A model generated the notes under the pieces. That model was not told where the DNA came from, did not search any database, and saw only the letters and a program-made list of their open reading frames with translations. A stretch of DNA of 64,000 nucleotides from Arthrobacter sp. Bi26 (GTDB taxonomy: Bacteria > Actinomycetota > Actinomycetes > Actinomycetales > Micrococcaceae): the NCBI RefSeq assembly GCF_918697925.1, contig NZ_CAKKMF010000001.1:1-64000 (forward strand), read 5' to 3'. The position numbers were made by a program, and so were the translations under genes. The stretch's first letter is position 1; each line of letters opens with the position of its first letter. Shown here piece after piece: positions 17,691-25,414 of this stretch.

Positions 17691-17821
17691 GGACATGCCC
17701 TCCCTCTGCTCCCACGAGTGGACATAGCGCCACCATGTCCACTGCTCGGCGCGAGGGGAGGGCATGCCCATGCCTGCCGCGGGGACATGTCCATTCCCCG
17801 GCCCGAAAGGAGGGCATGTCC
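17691..17821. repeat. Palindrome-rich repeat unit, copy 2
   Basis: This aligns without gaps to copy 1 at an offset of exactly 200 nt: terminal repeats at 17691-17703 and 17809-17821, a 21-nt palindrome at 17720-17740 and GGACATGTCC at 17783-17792. Between the copies (17622-17690) is another GGACATGTCC (17637-17646) and unrelated sequence. The stretch 17458-17889 therefore consists of this array and contains no gene. Confidence 0.8.
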
Positions 17822-17889
17822 AGCCGCGGCACAGCCGTTTCACAGGAAGGGACTAGCCAGCCCATAGCGCTGCCGGGTTCGATGGGGTT

Positions 17890-18810
17890 ATGACAAATAG
17901 GCCCCAGCCCCCGCACGAGCCGCACCCCAACCATGACCGCGGCCTGGAATTCGATCTCTCCACCCTCATGAGCCGCCGATCCCTGGGCATGTTCCTCGGC
18001 GCGGGCACGGCTGCCGCCCTGGCGGCCTGCACCCCTGGCGGCACCAGCGGCAGTTCGACGTCGGCCCCGGCCGCAGCGACTTCGGCGGCAGCAGCGCCCG
18101 CGACAGCAACGACGTCGGCCGCGGCAGCGGCGTCCGCCTCGTCATCGGCCACTCCGGCCCTGACCCGTGCGATCGCCGAATGCGGCATTGAAATCCCGCA
18201 GGAAACCGCCGGCCCCTACCCCGGTGACGGATCCAACGGGCCCAACGTCCTCGAGGCTTCCGGCGTGGTCCGCCAGGACATGACGTCCAGCTTCGGGACC
18301 TCCACCAGCACGGCCGAGGGCATTCCGCTGACCGTCACGCTGACCCTGCTGGACAACGCCAACGGCTGCACCCCGCTGGCCGGCGCCGCCGTTTACGCCT
18401 GGCACTGTGACCGCGAGGGCAGATACTCCATGTACGATTCCGGGCTCCAGAACGAGAACTACCTCCGCGGCGTCCAGGAGGCCGACGCCAACGGGCAGGT
18501 CACGTTCACGACCATCTACCCCGGCGCCTACAGCGGCCGTTGGCCGCACATCCACTTCGAAGTGTTCGAGTCCATGAACAAGGCGACGGCGGCCGGCCAG
18601 GTTCTGGCGGTGTCGCAGATCGCGCTGACCGAGGCAGCCTGCAAGGAGGTCTACGCGTCGGCCGGCTACGAATCCAGTGCACAGAATTTCCCCCGCACCA
18701 CGCTGAAATCCGACAACGTCTTCGGCAACGACGGCGGTATCTACCAGCTGGCCACGATGAGCGGCTCGGTAGCCGCGGGCTACGCCGCCGGCCTCAACGT
18801 CACCGTCTAG
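17890..18810 (+). CDS. Exported intradiol ring-cleavage dioxygenase-like lipoprotein
   Basis: 306 residues. The N-terminus has a twin-arginine motif (SRRSLGMF, R29-R30), a hydrophobic segment and a lipobox LAAC (C47), so it is predicted to be a Tat-exported lipoprotein. A Ser/Ala/Thr-rich linker runs to ~92. The dioxygenase domain keeps all four iron ligands of the intradiol fold: Y179 (GRYS), Y214 (GAYSGRW), H220 and H222 (PHIHFE). Cytoplasmic members cleave catechols or protocatechuate; extracellular ones may act on plant or humic phenolics. The substrate is unknown. It stands 30 kb from the pca operon and follows a repeat array. Confidence 0.85.
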   Translation: MTNRPQPPHEPHPNHDRGLEFDLSTLMSRRSLGMFLGAGTAAALAACTPGGTSGSSTSAPAAATSAAAAPATATTSAAAAASASSSATPALTRAIAECGIEIPQETAGPYPGDGSNGPNVLEASGVVRQDMTSSFGTSTSTAEGIPLTVTLTLLDNANGCTPLAGAAVYAWHCDREGRYSMYDSGLQNENYLRGVQEADANGQVTFTTIYPGAYSGRWPHIHFEVFESMNKATAAGQVLAVSQIALTEAACKEVYASAGYESSAQNFPRTTLKSDNVFGNDGGIYQLATMSGSVAAGYAAGLNVTV

Positions 18811-18867
18811 GCAAGGCGGCGCCCGGCACGCCCGGGGCCCTGTGCGTGCCGGGCTAGACTCGGAGCC

Positions 18868-20184
18868 ATGCCAACACCGAGCACTGCCGTAGAGCACATC
18901 CAGGACCTCGGCGCGTACGTCAGCGCGTCGCCGTCGAGTTTCCACGCCGTCCACGAAGCCGCGCGCCGGCTGGAGGCGGCGGGCTTCACGGGCCTGGAAG
19001 AACTGCAGGCCTGGCCGGAGCCGCAAGCCGCCGCTGCCAGCAAGTTCTATGTGATCCGCGACGGCGCCCTCATCGCCTGGGTGGTGCCGTCAGGCGCCGG
19101 ACCGACCACGGGCTTCAACATCCTCGGCGCCCACACGGACTCGCCGTCCTTCAAACTCAAGCCGAAACCCACTACGGGCAAGTTCGGCTGGCTGCAGGCC
19201 GGCGTTGAGGTCTACGGCGGGCCCCTCCTGAACTCCTGGCTGGACCGCGAACTCCAGCTCGCCGGCCGGCTCGTCATGCGCGACGGCAGACAGCACCTCA
19301 CGGCCACAGGCCCGCTACTGCGCTTCCCCCAGCTCGCCATCCACCTTGACCGGGCCGTAAATGAAGGCCTCGCCCTGGACAAGCAGCAGCACATGAACCC
19401 GGTCTTTGGCCTGGGCGATCCCGCCGGCGAGGACCTGCTCGGGCTCCTCGCGGACAGGGTCAGCGATGCTGCGGTGGATCCGGCGCAGATCGGCGGGTAC
19501 GACGTCGTCATTGCGGACACCCAGGCCCCGGCGGTGTTCGGCGCGCGGGGTGAATTCTTCGCCTCCGGCCGGCTCGACAACCTCTCAGCGACCCATGCCG
19601 GACTCACGGCGTTGATCGCGCACGCCGCCACGCCGCTGCCAAACGGTGCGCCGATCGCCGTGCTGGCCGCCTTCGACCATGAGGAAATCGGATCAGCGTC
19701 CCGATCCGGCGCGTGCGGGCCCCTCCTCGAAGACGTCCTCGTGCGGATATCCGACGGACTCGGAGCCTCGGCGAGCCAGCGGCGGCAGGCGTTCGCGGCG
19801 TCGTTCTGCGTTTCGGCGGACGCCGGCCATGCCGTGCACCCGAACTATCCGGAGCGGCACGATCCCGCCAACCGGCCGGTCCTCAACGGCGGGCCGCTGC
19901 TAAAGATCAATGCCAACCAGCGCTACGCGACCGACGCCGCCGGGGCCGCCCTCTGGGCGCGGCTGTGCACGGACGCCGGGATTCCGTACCAGGAATTCGT
20001 CTCCAATAACGTGATGCCGTGCGGCTCGACGATCGGTCCGCTGACGGCCACCCGGCTGGGAATCCGGACGGTCGACGTCGGCGTGCCCCTGCTGTCGATG
20101 CACTCGGCGCGCGAGCTCTGCGGAGTCCAGGACCCGCACTGGCTGGCCACGGTCACCCGGACGTTTTTCCGGACGGCGGTGTAA
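18868..20184 (+). CDS. M18 family metalloaminopeptidase
   Basis: 438 residues, the normal length of the DNPEP/ApeB family. Metal-site motifs are GAHTDSPSFKLKP, AAFDHEEIGSASRSGA, SADAGHAVHPNYPERHD and, near the C-terminus, VPLLSMHSARE. SNNVMPCGSTIGP is the family-specific loop. It removes N-terminal, often acidic, residues from peptides in the cytoplasm as a dodecamer, by family knowledge. ATG 18868 is 57 nt after the preceding gene. The gene is convergent with the DUF1345 gene, with a small repeat/terminator between them. Confidence 0.9.
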   Translation: MPTPSTAVEHIQDLGAYVSASPSSFHAVHEAARRLEAAGFTGLEELQAWPEPQAAAASKFYVIRDGALIAWVVPSGAGPTTGFNILGAHTDSPSFKLKPKPTTGKFGWLQAGVEVYGGPLLNSWLDRELQLAGRLVMRDGRQHLTATGPLLRFPQLAIHLDRAVNEGLALDKQQHMNPVFGLGDPAGEDLLGLLADRVSDAAVDPAQIGGYDVVIADTQAPAVFGARGEFFASGRLDNLSATHAGLTALIAHAATPLPNGAPIAVLAAFDHEEIGSASRSGACGPLLEDVLVRISDGLGASASQRRQAFAASFCVSADAGHAVHPNYPERHDPANRPVLNGGPLLKINANQRYATDAAGAALWARLCTDAGIPYQEFVSNNVMPCGSTIGPLTATRLGIRTVDVGVPLLSMHSARELCGVQDPHWLATVTRTFFRTAV

Positions 20185-20218
20185 CCGCAGGTCAATGAGG
20201 GGTTGAAGCGCCATGGCC

Positions 20219-20259
20219 GGCCCTAGACGGCCCTGAAAGGGCCTAGCGGCCCTAGACGG
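20219..20259. terminator. Repeat/hairpin between convergent genes
   Basis: Two copies of GGCCCTAGACGG (20219-20230, 20248-20259) flank a hairpin GGCCCT-GAA-AGGGCC (20229-20243). It lies between the M18 stop and the convergent DUF1345 stop, which falls inside the second copy. A bidirectional terminator is likely. Confidence 0.5.
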
Positions 20260-20935
20260 TCAGCCCGACCACAAGGTTGAGTGTGGCGGCCAGGATGATG
20301 GTCCCGAAAATATATGACAACAGGCTGTGCTTGAGCGCCTCGGCCCGCACACCATGGTTTTCCAGGGCGGTGTCGGAGACCTGGTACGTCATTCCCAGGC
20401 TCGTGGCGAGGTAGGCGAAATCCGTGTACTGCGGGGGGCCGGCCTGGTTGAAGTTGATCCCGCCAACCGCCGCCCCCGCATGGGCGTCGGTGCTGTAGTA
20501 AAGCTCGGCATAGCGCAGCGTAAACAGGGTCTGGACCAGCAGCCAGGACAGCGCCACCGAGGACAGCACCAAAAGCCCGCCGCCGAAGCGCGCCCAGGTG
20601 TCGGTGCTGTGCGAATCGATAACGACGGCGGCCACCGCGACGAGGCTCGCCGCATTCGTGGCCAGGATCAGCAGGTCGGTGACGCTGCGGGACGGGTCCT
20701 CCGCCGTGGCATGGGCCATGGTTTCGATGGGGTCCAGCCGGCCGATCACCAGCCAGACCCAGATCACGTAGCATGCCGCGGCGCAGGACCAGCCGACCGC
20801 CGGGGCCTCCACCCAGTACCCTGCCAGCCCGGTGACCGTCGCAGCGAGCACGCCGACCAGCATCATGACCGCAAAGCGCAGCCGGCTGCGGCGGATCGGT
20901 GGGGGCACGGCGGTGGCATCGGTGTCGGTGTCCAT
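20252..20935 (-). CDS. DUF1345 family membrane protein
   Basis: About 227 residues with five or six predicted membrane helices. The family segment YAELYYSTDAHAGAAVGG, followed by PQYTDFAYLATSLGMTYQVSD, is clear. The function of DUF1345 proteins is not established. The start is placed at the ATG at 20935 (MDTDTD); an upstream in-frame start at 21031 would add a Cys/Arg-containing stretch unlike the family. It is monocistronic and convergent with the aminopeptidase gene. The gap to rpsF on the other side contains the rpsF promoter region. Confidence 0.78.
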   Translation of the reverse strand: MDTDTDATAVPPPIRRSRLRFAVMMLVGVLAATVTGLAGYWVEAPAVGWSCAAACYVIWVWLVIGRLDPIETMAHATAEDPSRSVTDLLILATNAASLVAVAAVVIDSHSTDTWARFGGGLLVLSSVALSWLLVQTLFTLRYAELYYSTDAHAGAAVGGINFNQAGPPQYTDFAYLATSLGMTYQVSDTALENHGVRAEALKHSLLSYIFGTIILAATLNLVVGLTV

Positions 20936-21161
20936 TTTCAGATCATGGCACAGAGCGCACGCCGGCTCCCCGACCGCCGGCCGTGCGGCGGTTTTCCACA
21001 TGAGCGCCCTGCCCGGTTCCGCCCCCGGCAAGCCCGGGCTAGCGTGGCTCCATCAGGAATCGCCGAAACCAGCCCCAATGCACTAAGATATTGAAGTCTG
21101 TGCTGCGCCCTGCCACCGTTCCGGCGGCCGGGCATTGCATGACACCGCAAATGAACCTCCT

Positions 21162-21180
21162 GTTACGGAAATGCCGTAAC
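21162..21180 (+). promoter_or_regulatory. rpsF leader hairpin
   Basis: GTTACGG (21162-21168) and CCGTAAC (21174-21180) form a perfect 7-bp stem with the 5-nt loop AAATG, ending 10 nt before the AAAGGAGG of rpsF. An S6:S18-binding leader is known upstream of rpsF in several bacterial groups. Whether this hairpin matches that motif needs a covariance search. Confidence 0.5.
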
Positions 21181-21209
21181 CGCTTAGCCCAAAGGAGGTG
21201 GGTTCACAT

Positions 21210-21515
21210 ATGCGTCCTTACGAATTGATGGTAATCATCGACCCCGAGGTCGAAGAGCGTGCCGTTGAGCCGTCGCTTCAGAAGTTCCTGAACGTCATCA
21301 CCAACGATGGTGGAACCATCGAAAAGGTTGACATCTGGGGCCGTCGTCGCCTGGCTTACGAAATCCAGAAGAAGTCCGAAGGTATCTACGCCGTGGTGAA
21401 CTTCACCTCTGAGCCGGCTACCGCCAAGGAACTTGACCGCCAGCTGAGTCTCAACGAGACCATCATGCGCACCAAGATCACCCGCCCCGAAGAGCAGAAA
21501 GTTGTTGCTGAGTAA
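21210..21515 (+). CDS. rpsF: 30S ribosomal protein S6
   Basis: 101 residues, matching S6 throughout: [13 protein letters not shown] at the N-terminus, then [20 protein letters not shown] and an acidic C-terminus. S6 binds S18 on the platform of the small subunit. ATG 21210 follows AAAGGAGG (21191-21198). It is the first gene of rpsF-ssb-rpsR-rplI, separated from upstream genes by a promoter-containing gap with a perfect hairpin in its 3' part. Confidence 0.97.
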   Translation: MRPYELMVIIDPEVEERAVEPSLQKFLNVITNDGGTIEKVDIWGRRRLAYEIQKKSEGIYAVVNFTSEPATAKELDRQLSLNETIMRTKITRPEEQKVVAE

Positions 21516-21570
21516 TTCAGCAGCCAACCTTCAATCTTCATCCCCGCAGGAACGCACAAGGAGGCAGTAG

Positions 21571-22146
21571 ATGGCAGGCGAAACCACTATCACGGTTGTC
21601 GGTAACCTCACCAATGACCCCGAACTCAGGTTCACACCGTCCGGTTCGGCCGTAGCGAATTTCACCATCGCGTCTACTCCCCGCACCTTCGACCGGCAGT
21701 CCAATGAGTGGAAGGACGGGGAAACCCTGTTCCTCCGCGCGTCGGTCTGGCGCGAAGCAGCCGAAAACGTCGCCGAATCCCTGACCAAGGGCATGCGCGT
21801 GATCGTCTCCGGCCGCCTGAAGAGCCGTTCCTACGAAACAAAAGAAGGCGAGAAGCGCACCGTTATCGAGCTTGAGGTCGATGAAATCGGCCCGAGCCTG
21901 CGCTACGCCAATGCCAAGGTCAACCGCACCCAGCGCTCCGGCGGTCAGGGTGGACAGGGTGGCTTCGGCGGCGGCAACAGCGGCGGTGGCTTCGGTGGCG
22001 GCCAGGGTGCAAACCAGGGCGGCAACACCGGTGGAACATGGGGCGGCAACCAGCCCGCCGCGCAGGAAGACCCGTGGGCCACGCCCGGGGTCAGCAATGC
22101 CGGTGGCGGCTGGGGCAACGGCCCGGATTCCGAACCTCCCTTCTAA
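21571..22146 (+). CDS. ssb: Single-stranded DNA-binding protein
   Basis: 191 residues. The OB-fold occupies ~1-110 ([20 protein letters not shown], later [14 protein letters not shown]). A Gly/Gln/Asn-rich flexible linker runs from ~125 to 175. The C-terminal tip is DSEPPF, a variant of the DDDIPF tail that recruits replication and repair proteins. It sits between rpsF and rpsR, the usual order, with AAGGAGG before the ATG. It is the essential replication SSB, forming tetramers on exposed single strands. Confidence 0.96.
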   Translation: MAGETTITVVGNLTNDPELRFTPSGSAVANFTIASTPRTFDRQSNEWKDGETLFLRASVWREAAENVAESLTKGMRVIVSGRLKSRSYETKEGEKRTVIELEVDEIGPSLRYANAKVNRTQRSGGQGGQGGFGGGNSGGGFGGGQGANQGGNTGGTWGGNQPAAQEDPWATPGVSNAGGGWGNGPDSEPPF

Positions 22147-22226
22147 ACAACATCTAAGGTCCGGCAACGAAAACCGCCTGGACGCCGCAAGGCGGCCGGG
22201 TGCAGACCGCGCCGGATCACCACCAT

Positions 22227-22248
22227 CCCGTGGATCAATATCCACGGG
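22227..22248 (+). promoter_or_regulatory. Hairpin in the ssb-rpsR spacer
   Basis: CCCGTGGAT (22227-22235) and ATCCACGGG (22240-22248) form a perfect 9-bp stem closed by CAAT, 9 nt before the AGGAG of rpsR. A weaker CCGCCT/AGGCGG stem lies just upstream (~22176-22197). It could control translation or processing within the operon. Confidence 0.5.
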
Positions 22249-22271
22249 CTCCATCGAATAGGAGCTCCACG

Positions 22272-22511
22272 ATGGCTAAGGCTGAACTCCGTAAGCCCAA
22301 ACCAAAGTCCAACCCCTTGAAGGCCGCTGACATCACTGTCATCGACTACAAGGACGTAGCATTGCTGCGCAAGTTCATCTCCGACCGCGGAAAGATCCGC
22401 GCCCGTCGCGTCACTGGCGTCACGGTGCAGGAACAGCGCAAGATCGCCCAGGCAATCAAGAACGCCCGCGAAGTTGCTCTGCTGCCTTACTCCGGCGCTG
22501 GCCGCGGCTAA
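22272..22511 (+). CDS. rpsR: 30S ribosomal protein S18 (cysteine-free form)
   Basis: 79 residues. The C-terminal two thirds are typical S18 ([21 protein letters not shown], then [10 protein letters not shown]). The N-terminal zinc-ribbon cysteines of many S18 proteins are absent; the region reads [11 protein letters not shown]. This is therefore a zinc-independent type although it is the copy in the main operon. ATG 22272 follows AGGAG closely. S18 pairs with S6 in the small subunit. Confidence 0.96.
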   Translation: MAKAELRKPKPKSNPLKAADITVIDYKDVALLRKFISDRGKIRARRVTGVTVQEQRKIAQAIKNAREVALLPYSGAGRG

Positions 22512-22528
22512 GGAAGGGATTAACTAAC

Positions 22529-22981
22529 ATGGCAAAGCTCATTCTGACCCACGAAGTAACCGGTCTCGGTGCTGCTGGCGATGTTGTCGAGGTCAAGGAC
22601 GGTTACGCACGTAACTACCTGCTGCCCCGCAACTTCGCCCTGACCTGGTCCAAGGGTGGCGAGAAGCAGGTTGAGTCCATCAAGGCTGCCCGCGTTGCCC
22701 GCGAGCACGCTTCCCTGGAAGACGCTCAGAAGCAGGCCGCTGCACTCTCCGCCAAGCCGGTCAAGCTGATCGTCAAGGCCGGCGCAACCGGTCGCCTGTT
22801 CGGCACCGTCAAGCAGGGCGACGTCGCCGACGCTGTTGAGGCCGCTGGCCTGGGCCGCATCGACAAGCGCAAGGTTGAACTGCCGGCACACATCAAGTCG
22901 ACCGGTTCCTACCAGGCAAACGTCCGTCTGCACGACGACGTTTCCGCTGTGATCGAACTCGACGTAATCGCAGGCAAGTAG
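22529..22981 (+). CDS. rplI: 50S ribosomal protein L9
   Basis: 150 residues with the L9 signature near the N-terminus ([21 protein letters not shown]), a long connecting helix and the C-terminal RNA-binding domain. ATG 22529 lies 17 nt after rpsR with GGAAGG upstream. It closes the ribosomal/ssb operon, since a strong intrinsic terminator follows. In many genomes dnaB is next; here about 3.6 kb of other genes intervene. Confidence 0.97.
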   Translation: MAKLILTHEVTGLGAAGDVVEVKDGYARNYLLPRNFALTWSKGGEKQVESIKAARVAREHASLEDAQKQAAALSAKPVKLIVKAGATGRLFGTVKQGDVADAVEAAGLGRIDKRKVELPAHIKSTGSYQANVRLHDDVSAVIELDVIAGK

Positions 22982-23011
22982 CCCTCACCGGCTGCAGTCC
23001 TGAACTGCGGG

Positions 23012-23059
23012 AAGGCCCCCGCCTCCGGTTCCCTCTGAGGGACCGAAGGCGGGGGCCTT
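23012..23059 (+). terminator. Rho-independent terminator of the rpsF-rplI operon
   Basis: The 17-nt arms at 23012-23028 and 23043-23059 (core AAGGCCCCCGCC/GGCGGGGGCCTT) pair with one mismatch and are followed by a short T-rich run. It is 30 nt after the rplI stop and just before the convergent DUF1801 gene, so it may serve both strands. Confidence 0.88.
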
Positions 23060-23072
23060 CTGCTTTAAAAAA

Positions 23073-23495
23073 CTAGGCGTGGTGCAGCATCGTGCTGACA
23101 TGCCGGTAGCCGAGCCGGATCAGTTCCGCCAGCACGGCCTCGTCGACGTCGTCGAGCTTGTTGACGTACAGGCAGCCGGCGCCGACCTTGTGCTTGCCCA
23201 GCCTGCCGAGCAGTTCGGCGGCCTCCGGTCCGTACGTGAGGCCGTAGAGCGACAGGCTGGATTTCCTGGGGGAGAATCCGACCGCCGCGGCGTCGCCCTC
23301 CCGGCCGCTCGCGTACTTGTAGTGGTAGCGGCCGAACCCCACAATTGTCGGACCCCACATCTGCGCCGGTTCCCCCGTGATTCCGGACATCAGCGCCAGC
23401 AGGCGGAACCCGTCGCCGCGCCGGACCGGATGCTCGACGGCGGCCAGGAACTCCTCCACCGAGGCGCCGGTGGCCTGCGTTTTGTTTTCAGCCAT
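23073..23495 (-). CDS. DUF1801 domain protein
   Basis: 140 residues. It carries the DUF1801 (YdhG-like) pattern: SVEEFLAAVEHPVRRGDGFRL, MWGPTIVGFGRYHYKYASGR, and LYGLTYGPEAAELLGRLGKHKVG near the end. The biochemical role of the family is not settled. ATG 23495 (MAENKT) is chosen because homology begins soon after. It is monocistronic, convergent with rplI across the terminator and divergent from the flavin reductase gene. Confidence 0.82.
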   Translation of the reverse strand: MAENKTQATGASVEEFLAAVEHPVRRGDGFRLLALMSGITGEPAQMWGPTIVGFGRYHYKYASGREGDAAAVGFSPRKSSLSLYGLTYGPEAAELLGRLGKHKVGAGCLYVNKLDDVDEAVLAELIRLGYRHVSTMLHHA

Positions 23496-23577
23496 GAGGG
23501 CAGTCTGGCAGAGCGCGGCACTCCTGTCAGGCAAGGCGTGTGTCCGGGAATAAATCCAGGCATCCGCCGCTTCTAGA

Positions 23578-23611
23578 GGTAGATGCAAACGCATGTAACA
23601 GCGTTGCTACC
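23578..23611. promoter_or_regulatory. Nested inverted repeats upstream of the flavin reductase
   Basis: GGTAG (23578-23582) and CTACC (23607-23611) enclose ATGC-AAAC-GCAT (23583-23594). It lies 25-55 nt before the GTG start and might be an operator. The arms are short and could be coincidental. Confidence 0.3.
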
Positions 23612-23634
23612 AGGATTCAACTTAGGAGCACTCC

Positions 23635-24264
23635 GTGGAAACCCGCCGTATTACCGTTATCTCCGCCGGACTCGGCGTCCCCTCCTCGAGCCGCCTGCTG
23701 GCGGACCAGCTGGCGGCGTCGGCTGAACGGCAGCTCGCCGCGGCCGGCTACGCCGTGGACATCGACGTCGTGGAGCTGCGGGACCTGGCCGTGGACATCG
23801 CCAACAACTTCGTGACCGGCTACGCGGCTCCGCGGCTGGCCGAAGTGATCGCCGGCGTCGAGGCCTCCGACGGCGTGATCGCCGTCAGCCCCGTGTTCAG
23901 CGCCTCCTACAGCGGGCTTTTCAAGTCCTTCATCGACGTGCTCGATCCCAAGGCGCTGGAAGGCAAGGCCGTTCTGCTCGGGGCCACCGCCGGCACGGAC
24001 CGGCACCAGATGGTGCTGGACTTCGCGATGCGGCCGCTCTTCACCTACCTGCGCACCCGGATCGCCGCCACCGCGGTCTTCGCCGGACCGCAGGACTGGG
24101 GAAACAACGACGACGACGGCGGCTCACCGCTCTCGGTGCGCGTGGACCGGGCGGCGGAGGAGTTTGTCGGCCTGCTGCAGGACTCAGGGCCGCAGCAGAA
24201 GCCGGCCGCGCTGGAATCCCTGCCGTTTGAGCAGCTTCTCGCCGGGATCACCGGCCAGCGGTAG
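23635..24264 (+). CDS. NAD(P)H-dependent FMN reductase
   Basis: 209 residues of the flavodoxin-like FMN reductase family. The phosphate-binding loop is SAGLGVPSSSRLLADQL, and VIAVSPVFSASYSGLFKSFIDVLD is the flavin-contact segment. GATAGTDRHQMVLDFAMRPLF resembles the CE1759-type actinobacterial reductases. It supplies reduced flavin to an unknown partner; no monooxygenase is adjacent. The start is GTG 23635 with AGGAG upstream. Confidence 0.85.
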   Translation: METRRITVISAGLGVPSSSRLLADQLAASAERQLAAAGYAVDIDVVELRDLAVDIANNFVTGYAAPRLAEVIAGVEASDGVIAVSPVFSASYSGLFKSFIDVLDPKALEGKAVLLGATAGTDRHQMVLDFAMRPLFTYLRTRIAATAVFAGPQDWGNNDDDGGSPLSVRVDRAAEEFVGLLQDSGPQQKPAALESLPFEQLLAGITGQR

Positions 24265-24319
24265 GCTCTGCACACCGGGCCGCCCGAACCTTTTCGGCGG
24301 CCCGCTCGTTGTCCGGGAC

Positions 24320-24757
24320 ATGAAGTGTCCCGTGGATTCTATTGACCTGATCATGAGTGAACGCAGCGGCGTGGAGATCGACTACTGCCCCAAATGCCGG
24401 GGAGTGTGGCTGGACCGGGGGGAGCTGGACAAGATCATCGACCGTGCGGCGGAGTCCCTGGGCCCGGCAGCAGCCGTCCCCGCCGCGCCGCTGCCGCCGA
24501 CTGCGCTCCCGCCTGCTGCCTTCCCCCCTACGGCGCCTGGCCACATTCCGCCTCCGCTGTACAACTTCGACCCGCGCCGGGATGACCGGCGCCCGGATGA
24601 CCGCCGCTATGACGACCGCAGGTACGATGAGCGCCGCGACCGTCCGCGCCCAGATCAGTCGCGCCCAGATCAGTCGCGGTATGAGCAGCCGCGTTACGAC
24701 GACCGCCGCCGTCCCAAGAAAAAGGAAAGCTGGCTGGGGGACCTGTTCGACTTCTAG
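24320..24757 (+). CDS. zf-TFIIB-type zinc-ribbon protein with charged tail
   Basis: 145 residues. The N-terminal zinc ribbon has MKCPVD and YCPKCRGVWLDRGELDK (C3, C23, C26), the standard bacterial zf-TFIIB form. A Pro/Ala linker follows, then an Arg/Asp/Tyr-rich repetitive region (many DDRRYD/DQSR units). The end, ESWLGDLFDF, is conserved among relatives. A duplicated 15-nt unit near 24646-24675 encodes two PDQSR copies. The function is unknown; a nucleic-acid or protein-binding role is a guess. Confidence 0.8.
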   Translation: MKCPVDSIDLIMSERSGVEIDYCPKCRGVWLDRGELDKIIDRAAESLGPAAAVPAAPLPPTALPPAAFPPTAPGHIPPPLYNFDPRRDDRRPDDRRYDDRRYDERRDRPRPDQSRPDQSRYEQPRYDDRRRPKKKESWLGDLFDF

Positions 24758-24838
24758 GCGAGGAAAACTACCTGCCAGCGCGGAATCTACCGGGTAGGGC
24801 CAGCGGGATGGATGAACGGGGCCAGGGCCCTATGGCGC

Positions 24839-25411
24839 TCAGTCGCCCAGCAACGCAATAAATTCCCTGGCCTGCTTCATGGAAATATCCGAGTGGCGGG
24901 TCAGGGCTGTCGCTGCGGCCTCGGTATCGCCGCTCTTGGCCAGGGTGCGGATCCTCCCGTAGATCTCATCATTGAGCATGTTGCTGCTCACCTCGCGCGT
25001 GACATCACCCTTGCTGGCGATCGCGCGGTAGCGGTACGCGAACCGCTGCGGCACGTCGTCCTCGTCCGGAACGTCCTCCGGCGCGGGCTCCGGGGCGCGG
25101 AACGGCTGGGGGTGCGCCGCCAGCGCCGCGACGGCGTCGCGCGACGCCCGCAGGCCCTCGCCTGTGGCCTCGAGGTACACCTTGATGGCGGCCATCGCCT
25201 GCCCCTGCGCGATCAGAGCGTATAGCCGCCGGTGCTGCTCCTGGGTGAGCCTGGCGGCCGCCGCACGCGCCAGCTCCGCCGAGCCGGGGTCCTGCTGTGG
25301 CATGGGTGCCGGCCTGGAGCGTTCGCCGCGGCGGCTCCAGGCGCGGACCGCGATCAGCACGCCGGCGGCCACGAGCACCAGGATCAGTACGGGAATGAGC
25401 AGGGAGTCCAT
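24839..25411 (-). CDS. Membrane-anchored protein with two 35-residue L7/L12-like repeats
   Basis: 190 residues. An N-terminal membrane helix (~3-24) is followed by a cytoplasmic region. Two 35-residue segments, 63-97 and 154-188, share the same pattern: hydrophobic start, Gly at position 8, Ala at 13, Thr/Ser at 21, hydrophobic at 25 and 31-32, Leu at 35. The first (GQAMAAIKVYLEATGEGL) resembles the C-terminal domain of ribosomal L7/L12. The neighbour upstream in the operon ends with a third copy. A Pro/Glu/Asp-rich stretch (105-120) separates the repeats. Function unknown. Confidence 0.65.
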   Translation of the reverse strand: MDSLLIPVLILVLVAAGVLIAVRAWSRRGERSRPAPMPQQDPGSAELARAAAARLTQEQHRRLYALIAQGQAMAAIKVYLEATGEGLRASRDAVAALAAHPQPFRAPEPAPEDVPDEDDVPQRFAYRYRAIASKGDVTREVSSNMLNDEIYGRIRTLAKSGDTEAAATALTRHSDISMKQAREFIALLGD

Positions 25412-25414
25412 GTG

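Noticed and set aside
17458..17889. Open frames on the minus strand with repeated Trp/Cys/Pro/Gly-rich peptides
   Set aside because: They only translate the palindromic repeat units, have no ribosome binding sites and resemble no protein.
24758..24838. CTACC-G-GGTAG palindrome between convergent genes as an operator
   Set aside because: It lies at the 3' ends of both genes, the stem is short, and no promoter is expected there.
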